Below the pieces are notes generated by a model. That model saw only the letters and a list, made by a program, of their open reading frames with translations, did no database searches and was not told where the DNA came from. A DNA stretch of 14,556 nt, taken from NCBI GenBank assembly GCA_050725495.1, contig JBOHHM010000097.1, forward strand, positions 1 to 14,556, in the 5' to 3' direction. Positions 1 to 7,198 of the stretch are shown piece after piece (position 1 is the first letter of the stretch; the number at the start of each line of letters is the position of its first letter). The stretch is from JBOHHM01 sp050725495 (lineage in GTDB: Bacteria; Pseudomonadota; Gammaproteobacteria; Burkholderiales; Burkholderiaceae_C). A program made the position numbers and the translations under genes.

Positions 1-108
1 TCACGGATCACCTTCGTCCCCACTTCTTCAAGGTCCGCGCTGCGCCCATGCAACCCCGGGACACCCCGCTGCGGTCGCCCTCAGATAGCGTGGGTAGCGC
101 TCTCGGAT

Positions 109-447
109 TCATCGTGGGACGTAACACCCCTCCTGAACCAATGCATCCGCCGTCTTGTAGCCGAAGGCGCGTAGCGGTTCATTGCGCAGCAGGAAGGCGG
201 CACGTTTCCCGTCGCCGGTCATCTCTGTGGCCACGGCCAGCACCCGAACCATGTCCTGGAGGTACTTTTGCAGTTGCGGTGCCTGGGGCCTTGCGGTCGG
301 GGTGTTGCGGTGCACGTGCGCGCGCTCGGCCAGTTCCTGAACCTGATAGCCGAAGAACTCCCCGATCCGGGCCGGAGACAGGTAAGGTGTGTTCGGCTCG
401 CGAAATTGCTCGACAAAGGGCTGTTGCAGTACGGCATTCATGGTCAT
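109..447 (-). CDS. Xre/MbcA/ParS-type antitoxin-like protein, C-terminus probably shortened
   Basis: A protein of about 112 residues. The first half (LSPARIGEFFGYQVQELAERA) reads like a helix-turn-helix DNA-binding segment. The second half (MVRVLAVATEMTGDGKRAAFLLRNEPLRAFGYKTADALVQEG) matches the toxin-binding domain style of type II antitoxins once called DUF2384, in which a helix precedes a conserved N-P-L-x-x-F/L-x-x-K/R-T-A-x-x-L-V-x-E-G run. Family members usually continue some 15-20 residues past this run; here the frame stops after EGCYVPR, which suggests a frameshift or truncation. Three starts are in frame: TTG at 459, ATG at 447 and ATG at 441; I chose 447, which has a weak GAAG upstream. 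Such antitoxins neutralise a partner toxin, often RES-domain, and repress their own promoter. A partner would lie beyond the left edge and is not seen. Family assignment is moderately sure; function as an active antitoxin is not. Confidence 0.55.
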   Translation of the reverse strand: MTMNAVLQQPFVEQFREPNTPYLSPARIGEFFGYQVQELAERAHVHRNTPTARPQAPQLQKYLQDMVRVLAVATEMTGDGKRAAFLLRNEPLRAFGYKTADALVQEGCYVPR

Positions 448-473
448 GACTTCGTGCAATCAATACGCACTCA

Positions 474-485
474 TTTAGCACTAAA
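474..485. promoter_or_regulatory. Palindrome upstream of the antitoxin-like gene, candidate autoregulatory operator
   Basis: TTTAG-CA-CTAAA is a perfect inverted repeat with 5-bp arms, about 27 bp upstream of the chosen start of the minus-strand antitoxin-like gene and in locally AT-rich sequence. Self-repression through such short palindromes is usual for type II antitoxins. The role here is inferred from position only. Confidence 0.4.
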
Positions 486-651
486 ACTAGCCCTTCGGGT
501 GGCCGTGGATCGAGTGCTGGCACGGAGACCGTAGCAGCCGCGACACCGGGGAACAGAACGGGGAACAAGTGAAAATCGAATCGAGCGAAACCAAGGATTC
601 ATAAGGGGCGCAGCCGATTTTTAGATCGGTTTCACGCCAACGAAAGCATGA

Positions 652-688
652 GCGAGTTGAAGGAAACTTCGACTCGCTTTTTGTTTTT
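652..688 (+). terminator. Rho-independent terminator, plus strand
   Basis: Stem GCGAGTTGAAG (652-662) pairs with CTTCGACTCGC (667-677) over 11 bp, with one G-T wobble and a GAAA tetraloop. It is followed by a T-rich run TTTTTGTTTTT at 678-688. The T-run fixes the direction as plus. No intact plus-strand gene lies upstream in the window; only a short open frame ending at 604. Confidence 0.8.
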
Positions 689-795
689 GGGCGCCTGCCA
701 TTGGTTTGCCAGCGGCCAACGCCAGCGCCTGCAAATGTCCTGGCCCCGACAGCTTCCCTGTGCATCATGGGCAAAGGGACTGTCGGCTCGGCCAC

Positions 796-1341
796 CTAGG
801 CGATGTCGATGTTGTGCACCGAGAATTCGCCACGGCGGCGGTCGGCAAAATAGCAGACCAGCGTTTCCTTGACGGTTTTGAAGGCGATCTCGTCCCAGGG
901 AATTTCGTCTTCGGTGAACAGCCGGGCTTCCAGCGTCTCATGGCCGGGCTTGAACTGGTCGCTGAGCAGGCGGGCCCGGTAGAACAGGTGGACCTGGCCG
1001 ACCCGCACGACGTTCATGACCGTGAACAGCGCCTCCATCTCGATGTGTGCGCCAGCCTCTTCGTCGGTCTCGCGGGCCGCGCCCTCGGCTGTGGTTTCGC
1101 CGAGTTCCATGAAGCCCGCGGGCAGCGTCCACTTGCCCCAGCGCGGCTCGATATTGCGTTTGCACAGCAGCACGCGCTCGCCGAAATGGGACACGGTGCC
1201 GACCACGTTGAGCGGGTTCTCGTAGTGGACGGTGGCGCAGGCAGGACAGACCGCCCTCAGCCGGGTGTCGCCGTCGTCGGGCACGCGGTAAATGACGGCC
1301 GTGCCGCAGTTTTTGCAGTGTTTGATGGGGCTGCGAAGCAT
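796..1341 (-). CDS. NUDIX hydrolase with N-terminal zinc ribbon
   Basis: A 181-residue cytoplasmic protein. Residues 9-35 hold a zinc-ribbon pattern with two Cys pairs (C9/C12 and C32/C35). The NUDIX box follows at about 76-98, with the pattern G-x5-E-x7-R-E-x-x-E-E-x-G intact (GFMELGETTAEGAARETDEEAG). The family hydrolyses nucleoside diphosphates linked to another moiety, such as NADH, ADP-ribose or FAD, and the ribbon-plus-NUDIX layout recalls the NADH pyrophosphatase group, but substrate cannot be read from sequence. The ATG at 1341 has no good Shine-Dalgarno; a TACACT hexamer lies 6 nt upstream (1348-1353, minus strand), so a leaderless transcript is possible. It sits immediately downstream of the terminator that ends the TRAP operon, so it is probably its own transcription unit. 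Confidence 0.88.
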   Translation of the reverse strand: MLRSPIKHCKNCGTAVIYRVPDDGDTRLRAVCPACATVHYENPLNVVGTVSHFGERVLLCKRNIEPRWGKWTLPAGFMELGETTAEGAARETDEEAGAHIEMEALFTVMNVVRVGQVHLFYRARLLSDQFKPGHETLEARLFTEDEIPWDEIAFKTVKETLVCYFADRRRGEFSVHNIDIA

Positions 1342-1363
1342 GGGTCAAGTGTAAATTCAAACG

Positions 1364-1387
1364 AAAAAAGGGCTCCTTGCGGAGCCC
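1364..1387 (-). terminator. Rho-independent terminator of the TRAP / aromatic-acid operon
   Basis: On the minus strand GGGCTCC-GCAA-GGAGCCC is a perfect 7-bp stem with a tetraloop, followed by TTTTTT. It lies 21 bases past the stop codon of the TRAP binding-protein gene and just before the NUDIX gene, so it separates the two units. Confidence 0.88.
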
Positions 1388-1408
1388 TGCTGCAAAACAG
1401 GAGCTTGC

Positions 1409-2470
1409 TCAGGCTTTTTTTGCGGGTGCGGGTTTCCCGTGTTTCTCAATCAGCGCACGCGCGCTATCGAGCAGTTTTTTGCCGTCGTAGCCGCGCTTGT
1501 TCATGTCTTCCATCCACTCGACTTCCACCAGGCGGGCCTTGCGCTTGAATTCCTGGGCTTCGCTGGCCGGGATGGTGTAGATGGTGTTCTTGCGGTCTTC
1601 GGCAGATTTGCGGCCGCTGGGGTCGTTGCCCTGCTGGATCTTGCCCAGCCAGCCCGAGGTCGCCAGGCCGGAGTTGTTGTCAATCACTTTCTTGAGATCG
1701 GGTGTCAGCGACTCGTATTTTTTCTTGTTCATCGCCATCACGAAGGTCGTTGTGTAGAGCGCGCCGCCCGCGGGGTCGAACTCGCTGTGAAAGCGCGTGA
1801 GCTCGTGCACCTTGACCGAAGGCACGACCTCCCAGGGAATCACGCAGCCGTCGATCGTGCCCTTGGCCAGGGCGTCGGGAATCTGCGGCAGCGGCATGCC
1901 CACCGGTATCGCGCCCAGGTAGCCCAGCATCTTGGTGATCTGGCGGGTCGGCCCGCGCAGCTTCATGCCCTTGAGGTCGGCCGCGGTCCTGATCTGCTTG
2001 TCCTTGGTGTGGAACATGCCGGGCCCATGCACGTGCAGCGCCAGGACCTGGGTGTCCTTGAATTCGTCGCTGGCCTGGGTTTGCACATATTCCCAGTAGG
2101 CCTTGGAAGTGGCCTCGGCATTGTTCATCATGAAGGGCAGCTCGAATACTTCGACGCGGGGGAAGCGGCCTGCGGTGTTGCCGGGCAGGGTCCAGACCAC
2201 GTCGACCACGCCATCCTTGGCCTGGTCGTAGAGCTGGACCGGCGTGCCGCCGAGCTGCATGGCGGGATAGGCCTCGAACTTGATGCGGCCGCCGGACTCT
2301 TTCTCCACCTTTTCCATCCAGGGCTTGTGCATGGTCAGCCAGACGCTGGACATCGGGGGCATGAAGGTGTGGAACTTGAGCGTGACGGATTGCTGGGCCA
2401 GACCACTCAAGGCTGGCGCGCCCAGGGCGGCGGCGGCCGTGGTCTTGAGCAGGGTGCGACGCTGGATCAT
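1409..2470 (-). CDS. dctP: TRAP transporter substrate-binding protein (DctP family)
   Basis: A 353-residue periplasmic binding protein. Residues 1-25 form a signal peptide with a twin-arginine-like start (QRRTLLK) and a hydrophobic Ala/Leu stretch, with likely cleavage before QQSVTL. The mature part shows DctP hallmarks, including the segment ADLKGMKLRGPTR (about 164-176), where the conserved Arg (about R172) usually salt-bridges the ligand carboxylate, then MPLPQIPDALAKGTIDG. Length is a little above the typical 320-340. The start ATG has a good AGGAGA eight bases upstream. It is the last gene of the operon, 68 bp after the large membrane subunit, and a terminator follows. Ligand is unknown; the neighbouring gentisate-pathway genes suggest an aromatic or other organic acid, which is inference. 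Confidence 0.93.
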   Translation of the reverse strand: MIQRRTLLKTTAAAALGAPALSGLAQQSVTLKFHTFMPPMSSVWLTMHKPWMEKVEKESGGRIKFEAYPAMQLGGTPVQLYDQAKDGVVDVVWTLPGNTAGRFPRVEVFELPFMMNNAEATSKAYWEYVQTQASDEFKDTQVLALHVHGPGMFHTKDKQIRTAADLKGMKLRGPTRQITKMLGYLGAIPVGMPLPQIPDALAKGTIDGCVIPWEVVPSVKVHELTRFHSEFDPAGGALYTTTFVMAMNKKKYESLTPDLKKVIDNNSGLATSGWLGKIQQGNDPSGRKSAEDRKNTIYTIPASEAQEFKRKARLVEVEWMEDMNKRGYDGKKLLDSARALIEKHGKPAPAKKA

Positions 2471-2538
2471 GGATGTCTCCTCATTTTGATGACGCTAACT
2501 TAACGCAAGGCGGGACCGCAGGTTTCCCGGGCTAACCC

Positions 2539-3858
2539 TCAACTGACGTACTTCACCAGCCACAGAGAGATGCTGGGGACGAACAGCAGCAGCAGCGTGC
2601 GCAGGGTGTCGCTGATCAAAAAGGGCATGACGCCGCGGTAGCTCTCGGCAATCGGCACGCCACGGGCCATGCCATTGACCACATAGACATTGAGGCCCAC
2701 CGGGGGAGCCAGCAGCCCGAAGCCGACGGTCATGAGCACCAGGATGCCGAACCAGATCGCCACCGACTCCTTGGGCATGCCGAAGTCCAGCCCCATGACC
2801 ATGGGAAAGAAAATGGGAATGGTGAGCAGGAGCATGGACAGCTCGTCCATCACCGCACCCAGCACCACGTAAAACAGCAGGATGCCCGACACCACCATCA
2901 GGGGCGACAGCCCCCAGCCGGCCACGACATCGGCCAGCTGGCTCGGTACCTGGGTCAGCGCCAGCGCGGCATTCATCAGGTCGGCGCCGATGAAGATCAT
3001 GAAGATCATGGCCGAACCCTCGGCCGTGGCATAGAAGCAATGCCTGAATTTCTGCCAGGTGATTTCGCGCTTGAGCAGCGCCGCGACGAAGGTGGAGGCC
3101 GCGCCGACCGCCGCGCCCTCGGTGGGGGTGAACAGGCCGCCATAGATGCCGCCGAAAACGATCAGGAAGATCAGCGCGATGGGCGCCACGCCCATCAGGG
3201 CCTGCAGGGTCATGCGCGGCGCATCGTCCTCATGGTCGGGTGCGTGCCCCGGCACCACGCGCACATAGATGGCGATCGCAATCATGTAGCCCGCCATGGC
3301 GATGATGCCCGGAATCATGGCCGCGGCGAACAGCTTGGCGATGTTCTGCTCGGCCAGGATCGCATAGATCACCAGGGGCACCGAGGGCGGAATTAGGATG
3401 CCCAGGGTGCCGCCTGCCGCCAGCGTGCCGGTGGCCAGCCGGCCCGAGTAGCCGTGGCGCTTCATTTCGGGCAGGGCCACGGAGGTGATGGTGGCGGCCG
3501 TGGCCACCGATGAGCCGCAGATGGCGCCGAAGGCCGCGCAGGCCATGACCGAGGCCATCGCCAGGCCACCGCGAAAACGCGACATGACCGCGCTCGCGAA
3601 CCCGAACAGGGCCTTGGAGATGCCGCCCTGGGTGGCGAAATGCCCCATCAGGATGAACAGCGGAATCACCGACAGGTCGTAGCTGGCAAAGCGTGCGAAG
3701 GCCTGGGTGTTGAGAAAGCTGGACAAGGGGCCCCAACCGGCCTGCATGAGGTAGCCGACGGCGCCGGCCACGAACATCGAGATCGCGATCGGCACGCGGA
3801 TCGCCATCAGTGCCAGCATCATGGAAAAAATAGTCAGGGTCAGGGCGATCGGGCTCAT
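2539..3858 (-). CDS. dctM: TRAP transporter large permease subunit (DctM family)
   Basis: A 439-residue, very hydrophobic inner-membrane protein expected to have about 12 membrane segments; it forms the ion-coupled translocation channel of a TRAP importer. Typical stretches are visible: AFGAICGSSVATAATI near residue 120, GGTLGILIPPSVPLVIYAI near 155, FTPTEGAAVGA near 250, and FGLLAPPVGLNVYVVNG near 385. I took the ATG at 3858 and not the upstream in-frame ATG at 3954 because 3858 overlaps the stop of the small subunit by four bases (ATGA), has GGAGG upstream, and starts directly with a hydrophobic helix. The overlap implies translational coupling and fixed stoichiometry with the small subunit. 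Confidence 0.95.
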   Translation of the reverse strand: MSPIALTLTIFSMMLALMAIRVPIAISMFVAGAVGYLMQAGWGPLSSFLNTQAFARFASYDLSVIPLFILMGHFATQGGISKALFGFASAVMSRFRGGLAMASVMACAAFGAICGSSVATAATITSVALPEMKRHGYSGRLATGTLAAGGTLGILIPPSVPLVIYAILAEQNIAKLFAAAMIPGIIAMAGYMIAIAIYVRVVPGHAPDHEDDAPRMTLQALMGVAPIALIFLIVFGGIYGGLFTPTEGAAVGAASTFVAALLKREITWQKFRHCFYATAEGSAMIFMIFIGADLMNAALALTQVPSQLADVVAGWGLSPLMVVSGILLFYVVLGAVMDELSMLLLTIPIFFPMVMGLDFGMPKESVAIWFGILVLMTVGFGLLAPPVGLNVYVVNGMARGVPIAESYRGVMPFLISDTLRTLLLLFVPSISLWLVKYVS

Positions 3859-4331
3859 TCCTGTGCCTCCGGACCAAAGCCCTGGATCGCCTGCCACAGA
3901 CCGATGACGGCGGTCAGCGCCAGCGGCGGCACCATCGCCGCGTAGACGATCCATTCAGGAAAGCCGAGCATCATGGTGCCGGAATGGGTGGTGTAGGCGT
4001 TGAGGCCCCCAAGCGCGGTGCGCCAGGCCAGCAAGACCATGACCGCGCCGAGCAGCAGGGCACCGAAGCGGTCCAGCAGCACATTGGTGCGCTCGCTCGC
4101 CCTGGCGGTGAAGAAGTCCACGATGATGTTGCCCCGTCGCAGCTGGCACCACGGCAGGAACAGCGCGACAGCCGCTCCGGCGGCCACTCCCGTGAGTTCA
4201 AAATCGCCGACCAGGGTGATGCCCACCGTGTTGCGGCCCAGCAGGCTCAGGCAGGTCATGAGGGTGATGCCGGTCAGCATGACGCCGGCCAGAATCGCGC
4301 AAAGCTTGGCTAGGAGGTCCAGCAATTTCAA
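3855..4331 (-). CDS. dctQ: TRAP transporter small permease subunit (DctQ family)
   Basis: A 158-residue membrane protein with four hydrophobic segments (about residues 8-30, 45-65, 85-105 and 128-150), the usual DctQ topology. The segment CQLRRGNIIVDFFTARAS is characteristic of the family. It partners the large subunit, whose start overlaps its stop. The likely start is a TTG at 4331 preceded by GGAGAC; I see no in-frame ATG giving the complete first helix. A weak start could keep its level low, and downstream genes are coupled to it. It lies 145 bp after the fumarylpyruvate hydrolase gene, so an extra promoter in that gap is possible but not visible. Confidence 0.9.
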   Translation of the reverse strand: MKLLDLLAKLCAILAGVMLTGITLMTCLSLLGRNTVGITLVGDFELTGVAAGAAVALFLPWCQLRRGNIIVDFFTARASERTNVLLDRFGALLLGAVMVLLAWRTALGGLNAYTTHSGTMMLGFPEWIVYAAMVPPLALTAVIGLWQAIQGFGPEAQE

Positions 4332-4476
4332 CGGTGTCTCCGGTTCCTGTGATGGATTTTTATCGACGGATACTAAGCAAGCGGCAGCCGGCTTGGCCGC
4401 CCGCCGATCGGGCGACTCGCAGAACTGCGCGATGATCGCGTATTTGGTGCGATCACCGCGCAGCCGGCGCTGGGCC

Positions 4477-5172
4477 TCAGGCCACTTTGACGCTGAGCCG
4501 GCCCAGGCCGCTGACTTCGCCCACCAGGGTGTCGCCCGCTACCACGGCGGCCACGCCCTCGGGCGTGCCTGTGTAGATCAGGTCGCCCGGCTGCAGTTCC
4601 CAGGCGGCCGACAGATGCTCGATGGTCTCGCCAATGTTCCAGATCAGCTTGGACACATGGCTGCGCTGGCGGTCCTGGCCGTTGACCTGCAGGTAGATCT
4701 CGGCGTTGGCCACATCGCCGGCCTGCTCCGCCGGCGTGATCGGCCCGATCGGCGCCGAATGGTCGAAGGCCTTGCCGATGCACCAGGGGCGGCCCTGCTT
4801 CTTCATCTCGCTTTGCAGGTCGCGGCGCGTCATGTCCAGGCCCACGGCGTAGCCGTAGATGTGCTTGTGCGCATCGGCTGCGCGGATGTTCTTGCCGCCG
4901 GTGCCGATGGCGACCACCAGTTCGATCTCGTGATGCAGGTTTTTGGTGAGGCTGGGGTAGGGGATGGTGCCAGTTTCCCCTGCATCGACCGCCACGATCG
5001 CATCGGCAGGCTTGAGGAAAAAGAACGGCGGTTCGCGGCCGGTGAAGCCCATTTCCTTGGCATGCTCTTCATAGTTGCGGCCCACGCAGTAGATGCGGTG
5101 CAACGGAAAACGCTCGGTCTTGCCAACGATGGGCACCGAGACCGTGGGGGCGGGGTTGAAGACGTAGCTCAT
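4477..5172 (-). CDS. Fumarylpyruvate hydrolase (FAH family)
   Basis: A 231-residue protein of the fumarylacetoacetate hydrolase fold, close in layout to NagK-type fumarylpyruvate hydrolases, which split 3-fumarylpyruvate to fumarate and pyruvate as the last step of the gentisate pathway. Visible hallmarks are YCVGRNYEEHAKEMG at about 28-42, PPFFFLKPADA at 48-58, the metal-binding H-E-x-E (E82, E84) with D113 in GLDMTRRDLQ, and GDLIYTGTPEGVAAV near the C-terminus. Length is normal and no lesion is apparent. The ATG at 5172 overlaps the dioxygenase stop by four bases (ATGA) and has AAAGGA upstream; an in-frame upstream start at 5277 is rejected because it lies deep in the dioxygenase gene. It may also accept related acylpyruvates. 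Confidence 0.92.
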   Translation of the reverse strand: MSYVFNPAPTVSVPIVGKTERFPLHRIYCVGRNYEEHAKEMGFTGREPPFFFLKPADAIVAVDAGETGTIPYPSLTKNLHHEIELVVAIGTGGKNIRAADAHKHIYGYAVGLDMTRRDLQSEMKKQGRPWCIGKAFDHSAPIGPITPAEQAGDVANAEIYLQVNGQDRQRSHVSKLIWNIGETIEHLSAAWELQPGDLIYTGTPEGVAAVVAGDTLVGEVSGLGRLSVKVA

Positions 5173-5729
5173 GACATCCTTTCTTCGTGGTGGATGCCCA
5201 GTGCCTGGTGCACGGGGCGGTCGGAGTAGCTGAACAGCACACAGCCGCGCTCGGATTTGAAGCGTGCAGTGTGCCACGACGGAATCACAAAATGGTCGCG
5301 CGGCGAGAATTCAAAGTGCTGGGTCTGCTCACCGTGCTCGACGATGACCTCGCCCTGGCCCTCGACGACGAAGCGCAGCGCACTCTGCGTGTGGCGGTGG
5401 CTGGGCGCGACCTCGCCGGGCAGGATCAGCTGCAGGCCGGCATAGAGCGACTGGGTGATGGCCGACTGCCCGCGCAGCGCCGGGTTCTCCAGGATCAGCA
5501 CGCGGCGCACCGCTTCCTCGGCCGTGATGGCCGGGCCCGAGCGCATCAGAAAGGGCCTGACTTGCTCATATTTCCATAGCGCCGCAACACAGGGGGACAT
5601 GGGCTGCGAAGGCGCCAGGGCATGAAGAACCTGCCACAGCGGGGTCAGGTTCAGCGGCGACATGTCGCGGTAGAGCTGCTGGCGCAGCTCGGCCGTCGTG
5701 GGCGCGGCAGTGGGCTCGGTGCTATCCAT
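5169..5729 (-). CDS. Half-length gentisate 1,2-dioxygenase-like cupin, apparent internal fusion of the two cupin halves
   Basis: Gentisate 1,2-dioxygenase opens the ring of gentisate to maleylpyruvate and is normally a bicupin of about 340-370 residues; this frame encodes only 186. The N-terminal helices and first-cupin entry are present (LWKYEQVRPFLMRSG at 52-65; PGEVAPSHRHTQSALRFVVEG at 104-124, giving an H-x-H pair at H111/H113). From about residue 125 the protein reads like the end of the second cupin (FSPRDHFVIPSWH, then VLFSYSDRPVHQALG), including the normal C-terminus. About 150-180 middle residues appear missing, with frame kept. The known enzymes use the third iron His of the first cupin; here H153, from the second-cupin part, is the nearest equivalent. 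Start and Shine-Dalgarno (AGGAAG) are good, and the stop overlaps the hydrolase start. It may be inactive, a new single-cupin enzyme, or kept only for coupling. Confidence 0.8.
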   Translation of the reverse strand: MDSTEPTAAPTTAELRQQLYRDMSPLNLTPLWQVLHALAPSQPMSPCVAALWKYEQVRPFLMRSGPAITAEEAVRRVLILENPALRGQSAITQSLYAGLQLILPGEVAPSHRHTQSALRFVVEGQGEVIVEHGEQTQHFEFSPRDHFVIPSWHTARFKSERGCVLFSYSDRPVHQALGIHHEERMS

Positions 5730-5756
5730 CGGGCTTCCTTTGGGGTCGGGGTGGCC

Positions 5757-7112
5757 TTACCACTTTGTTCCAAGATAGGCACCTTCGGCCGCGAGCCGGG
5801 CTTGCAGCGCGGCGACATCGACGGCCGCAGCTGTCGCGTCAGACTTCAGCGCCAGATCGGCTGCCGTGCCGGCGGCCTGACCCATGACAAAGCAGGCGCC
5901 GGTCACGCGCGCCGCCGACTGGGCCTCGTGCGTCATCGAGGCGCAACGGCCGGCGACCCAGACGTTGTCCAGCCCCTGCGGCAAGGTCATGCGGTAGGGC
6001 AGCTGGTTGAAGCCCCGGCTTTCGGGGATGGGGGGCCAGCGGAACTCCACATCGCCCTTGAGGTGCAGTTCCAGCGGCCAGCCATTGACGCCTACCGTGT
6101 CGTCAAAGCTGGCGCAGTCCAGCACGTCGGACTCGGTGAGCTGGTAGTGGCCAAGCACGCGCCGGGTTTCGCGGATGCCGACTTGCGGTGCGATGTCGAC
6201 GATGCAGGCGTTCTCAAAGCCTGGCACTTCCTTCAAGAAGCCCGCGACCTGGGCAATCTGGCGCCGGCCCAGGATTTCGGCGTCGCTGAGTTCCTGCGCG
6301 CTGGTGCCGTCCATGGCCAGGCCTTGCGCGTTCGCCAGCTGCGTGAGGTTCACGCGCCACTCGATGCCGCTTTTTTGCGGCCGCATGATCGGGGTTTTGC
6401 GCGGGAACTGGTAGCGCCCCGCAGCCTCGGCCTCCAGCATCATTCGGGGAATCACCTCCCAGGCCTTACCGGCGCGCTGCGGGTCGATGCCGTTGAGGCG
6501 GAACATCGTGGATGGATAGAGCATGTTGCCCTGGCCGTCGCCTTTCTCGAACGGCGCACCGGCCCAGGCCGCGAGGTCGCCGTCGCCCGAAGCGTCGATG
6601 AAGCTGCGGCCCACGACGGCGGAGCGCCCGGACTTGGTTTCCAGCAGCAGCGCATGAACCTGGTGGCCGGAAGCCATCACCACGCCGGCGGCCAGTGCAT
6701 GGAACAGCACCTGGACGCCGGCTGAGAGCAGCAGCTCGTCGGCCGCGATCTTGTAGGCTGCCGTGTCGTAGGCCTGGGCGCAGGTCTTGCCGAACAGCAG
6801 GTGCGGGGCGTTGAGTCCGCCGAGCCGGTCGATGCGCGCCAGCAGGTCGGCGGCCACGCCGTGCACCACCTGGCGGATGTCGCCGTGCACATTCGCATGC
6901 AGGCCGCAGAAATTGGTCACGCCGGCGGCCGTTCCCATGCCGCCCAGGAAACCGTAGCGCTCGATCAGCAGGGTGGAGCGGCCCGCGCGTGCAGCGGCCA
7001 CGGCCGCGGCCATGCCGGCCGGGCCGCCACCCAGCACCACCACCTCGTATTCGCCGAGGATCGGGGTCTGGCGGCTCGGTTCGGTCAGGTGCTTGGTCAG
7101 GGGTGTCGTCAT
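5757..7112 (-). CDS. FAD-dependent oxidoreductase (FAD_oxidored-type)
   Basis: A 451-residue soluble flavoprotein. A dinucleotide-binding fold opens at residue 23: VVVLGGGPAGMAAAVAAARAG carries G-x-G-x-x-G (G28, G30, G33) and the acidic residue that binds the ribose is E51 in LLIERYGFLGG. The middle has FIDASGDGDLAAWAG, and the C-terminal part PQVGIRETRRVLGHYQLTESDVL and VWVAGRCASMTHEAQSAARVTGACFVMGQAAG, typical of the family often labelled simply FAD-dependent oxidoreductase. Substrate is unknown. The ATG at 7112 fits the start of the first strand; a longer frame to 7346 is a shadow of the neighbouring pseudogene. No Shine-Dalgarno is visible, and the start overlaps (ATGA) the stop of a short upstream frame, so it probably depended on coupling that upstream damage may have disturbed. 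Confidence 0.87.
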   Translation of the reverse strand: MTTPLTKHLTEPSRQTPILGEYEVVVLGGGPAGMAAAVAAARAGRSTLLIERYGFLGGMGTAAGVTNFCGLHANVHGDIRQVVHGVAADLLARIDRLGGLNAPHLLFGKTCAQAYDTAAYKIAADELLLSAGVQVLFHALAAGVVMASGHQVHALLLETKSGRSAVVGRSFIDASGDGDLAAWAGAPFEKGDGQGNMLYPSTMFRLNGIDPQRAGKAWEVIPRMMLEAEAAGRYQFPRKTPIMRPQKSGIEWRVNLTQLANAQGLAMDGTSAQELSDAEILGRRQIAQVAGFLKEVPGFENACIVDIAPQVGIRETRRVLGHYQLTESDVLDCASFDDTVGVNGWPLELHLKGDVEFRWPPIPESRGFNQLPYRMTLPQGLDNVWVAGRCASMTHEAQSAARVTGACFVMGQAAGTAADLALKSDATAAAVDVAALQARLAAEGAYLGTKW

Positions 7113-7198
7113 GGGTCGAACAGGTGTTGGGGGTCGATGCCGTCGTGCATCCATTTCAGGCCGGCAAAGCCAGCCGACTCCTGGCCGCTTTGGACAGC
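7109..7198 (-). pseudogene. Orphan C-terminal reading frame fused to the monooxygenase remnant
   Basis: In a frame different from the end of the monooxygenase remnant, about 29 codons read through SAGFAGLKWMHDGIDPQHLFDP and end in a TGA that overlaps the ATG of the FAD-dependent oxidoreductase (ATGA). The four-base overlap suggests this is the authentic 3' end of the ancestral upstream gene. It could be the monooxygenase C-terminus after a large deletion. The ending D-P-x-x-L-F-x-P also resembles the C-termini of FAD-linked oxidases of the glycolate-oxidase group, in which case a second gene was lost between. I cannot decide from sequence alone. Confidence 0.45.

Larger units (their letters stand above)
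460..795. other. Gene-poor stretch between the antitoxin-like and NUDIX genes
   Basis: I see no convincing gene in these 336 bases. The left end holds the promoter region of the antitoxin-like gene. On the plus strand a short open frame, entered after a stop near 488, ends with EQVKIESSETKDS and a TAA at 602-604; it could be the tail of a lost plus-strand gene but has no recognisable domain. A minor hairpin (CCGAT/ATCGG) lies at 614-629 and a strong terminator follows at 652-688. The right end leads to the stop codon of the NUDIX gene. Confidence 0.5.

Noticed and set aside
1..108. Partner toxin gene after the antitoxin
   Set aside because: A minus-strand frame is open from 90 to the window edge, but it is only 30 codons, has no clear start and no recognisable toxin motif.
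487..795. Minus-strand frame of 102 residues in the gene-poor stretch
   Set aside because: It crosses the terminator hairpin, is rich in Arg/Ser/Cys without domain features, and has no ribosome site.
706..1548. Plus-strand frame of 280 residues
   Set aside because: It runs antisense to the NUDIX gene and into the TRAP binding-protein gene, has no domain character, and follows from third-position GC bias.
1439..2503. Plus-strand frame of 354 residues
   Set aside because: It is the exact antisense shadow of the TRAP binding-protein gene, with His/Gly/Val-rich low-complexity composition.
4000..5229. Plus-strand frame of 409 residues
   Set aside because: It is antisense to three well-supported genes (small TRAP subunit, hydrolase, end of dioxygenase) and has no recognisable motif.
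5622..6725. Plus-strand frame of 367 residues
   Set aside because: It is antisense to the dioxygenase start and the FAD oxidoreductase; composition is typical of an antisense GC-rich frame.
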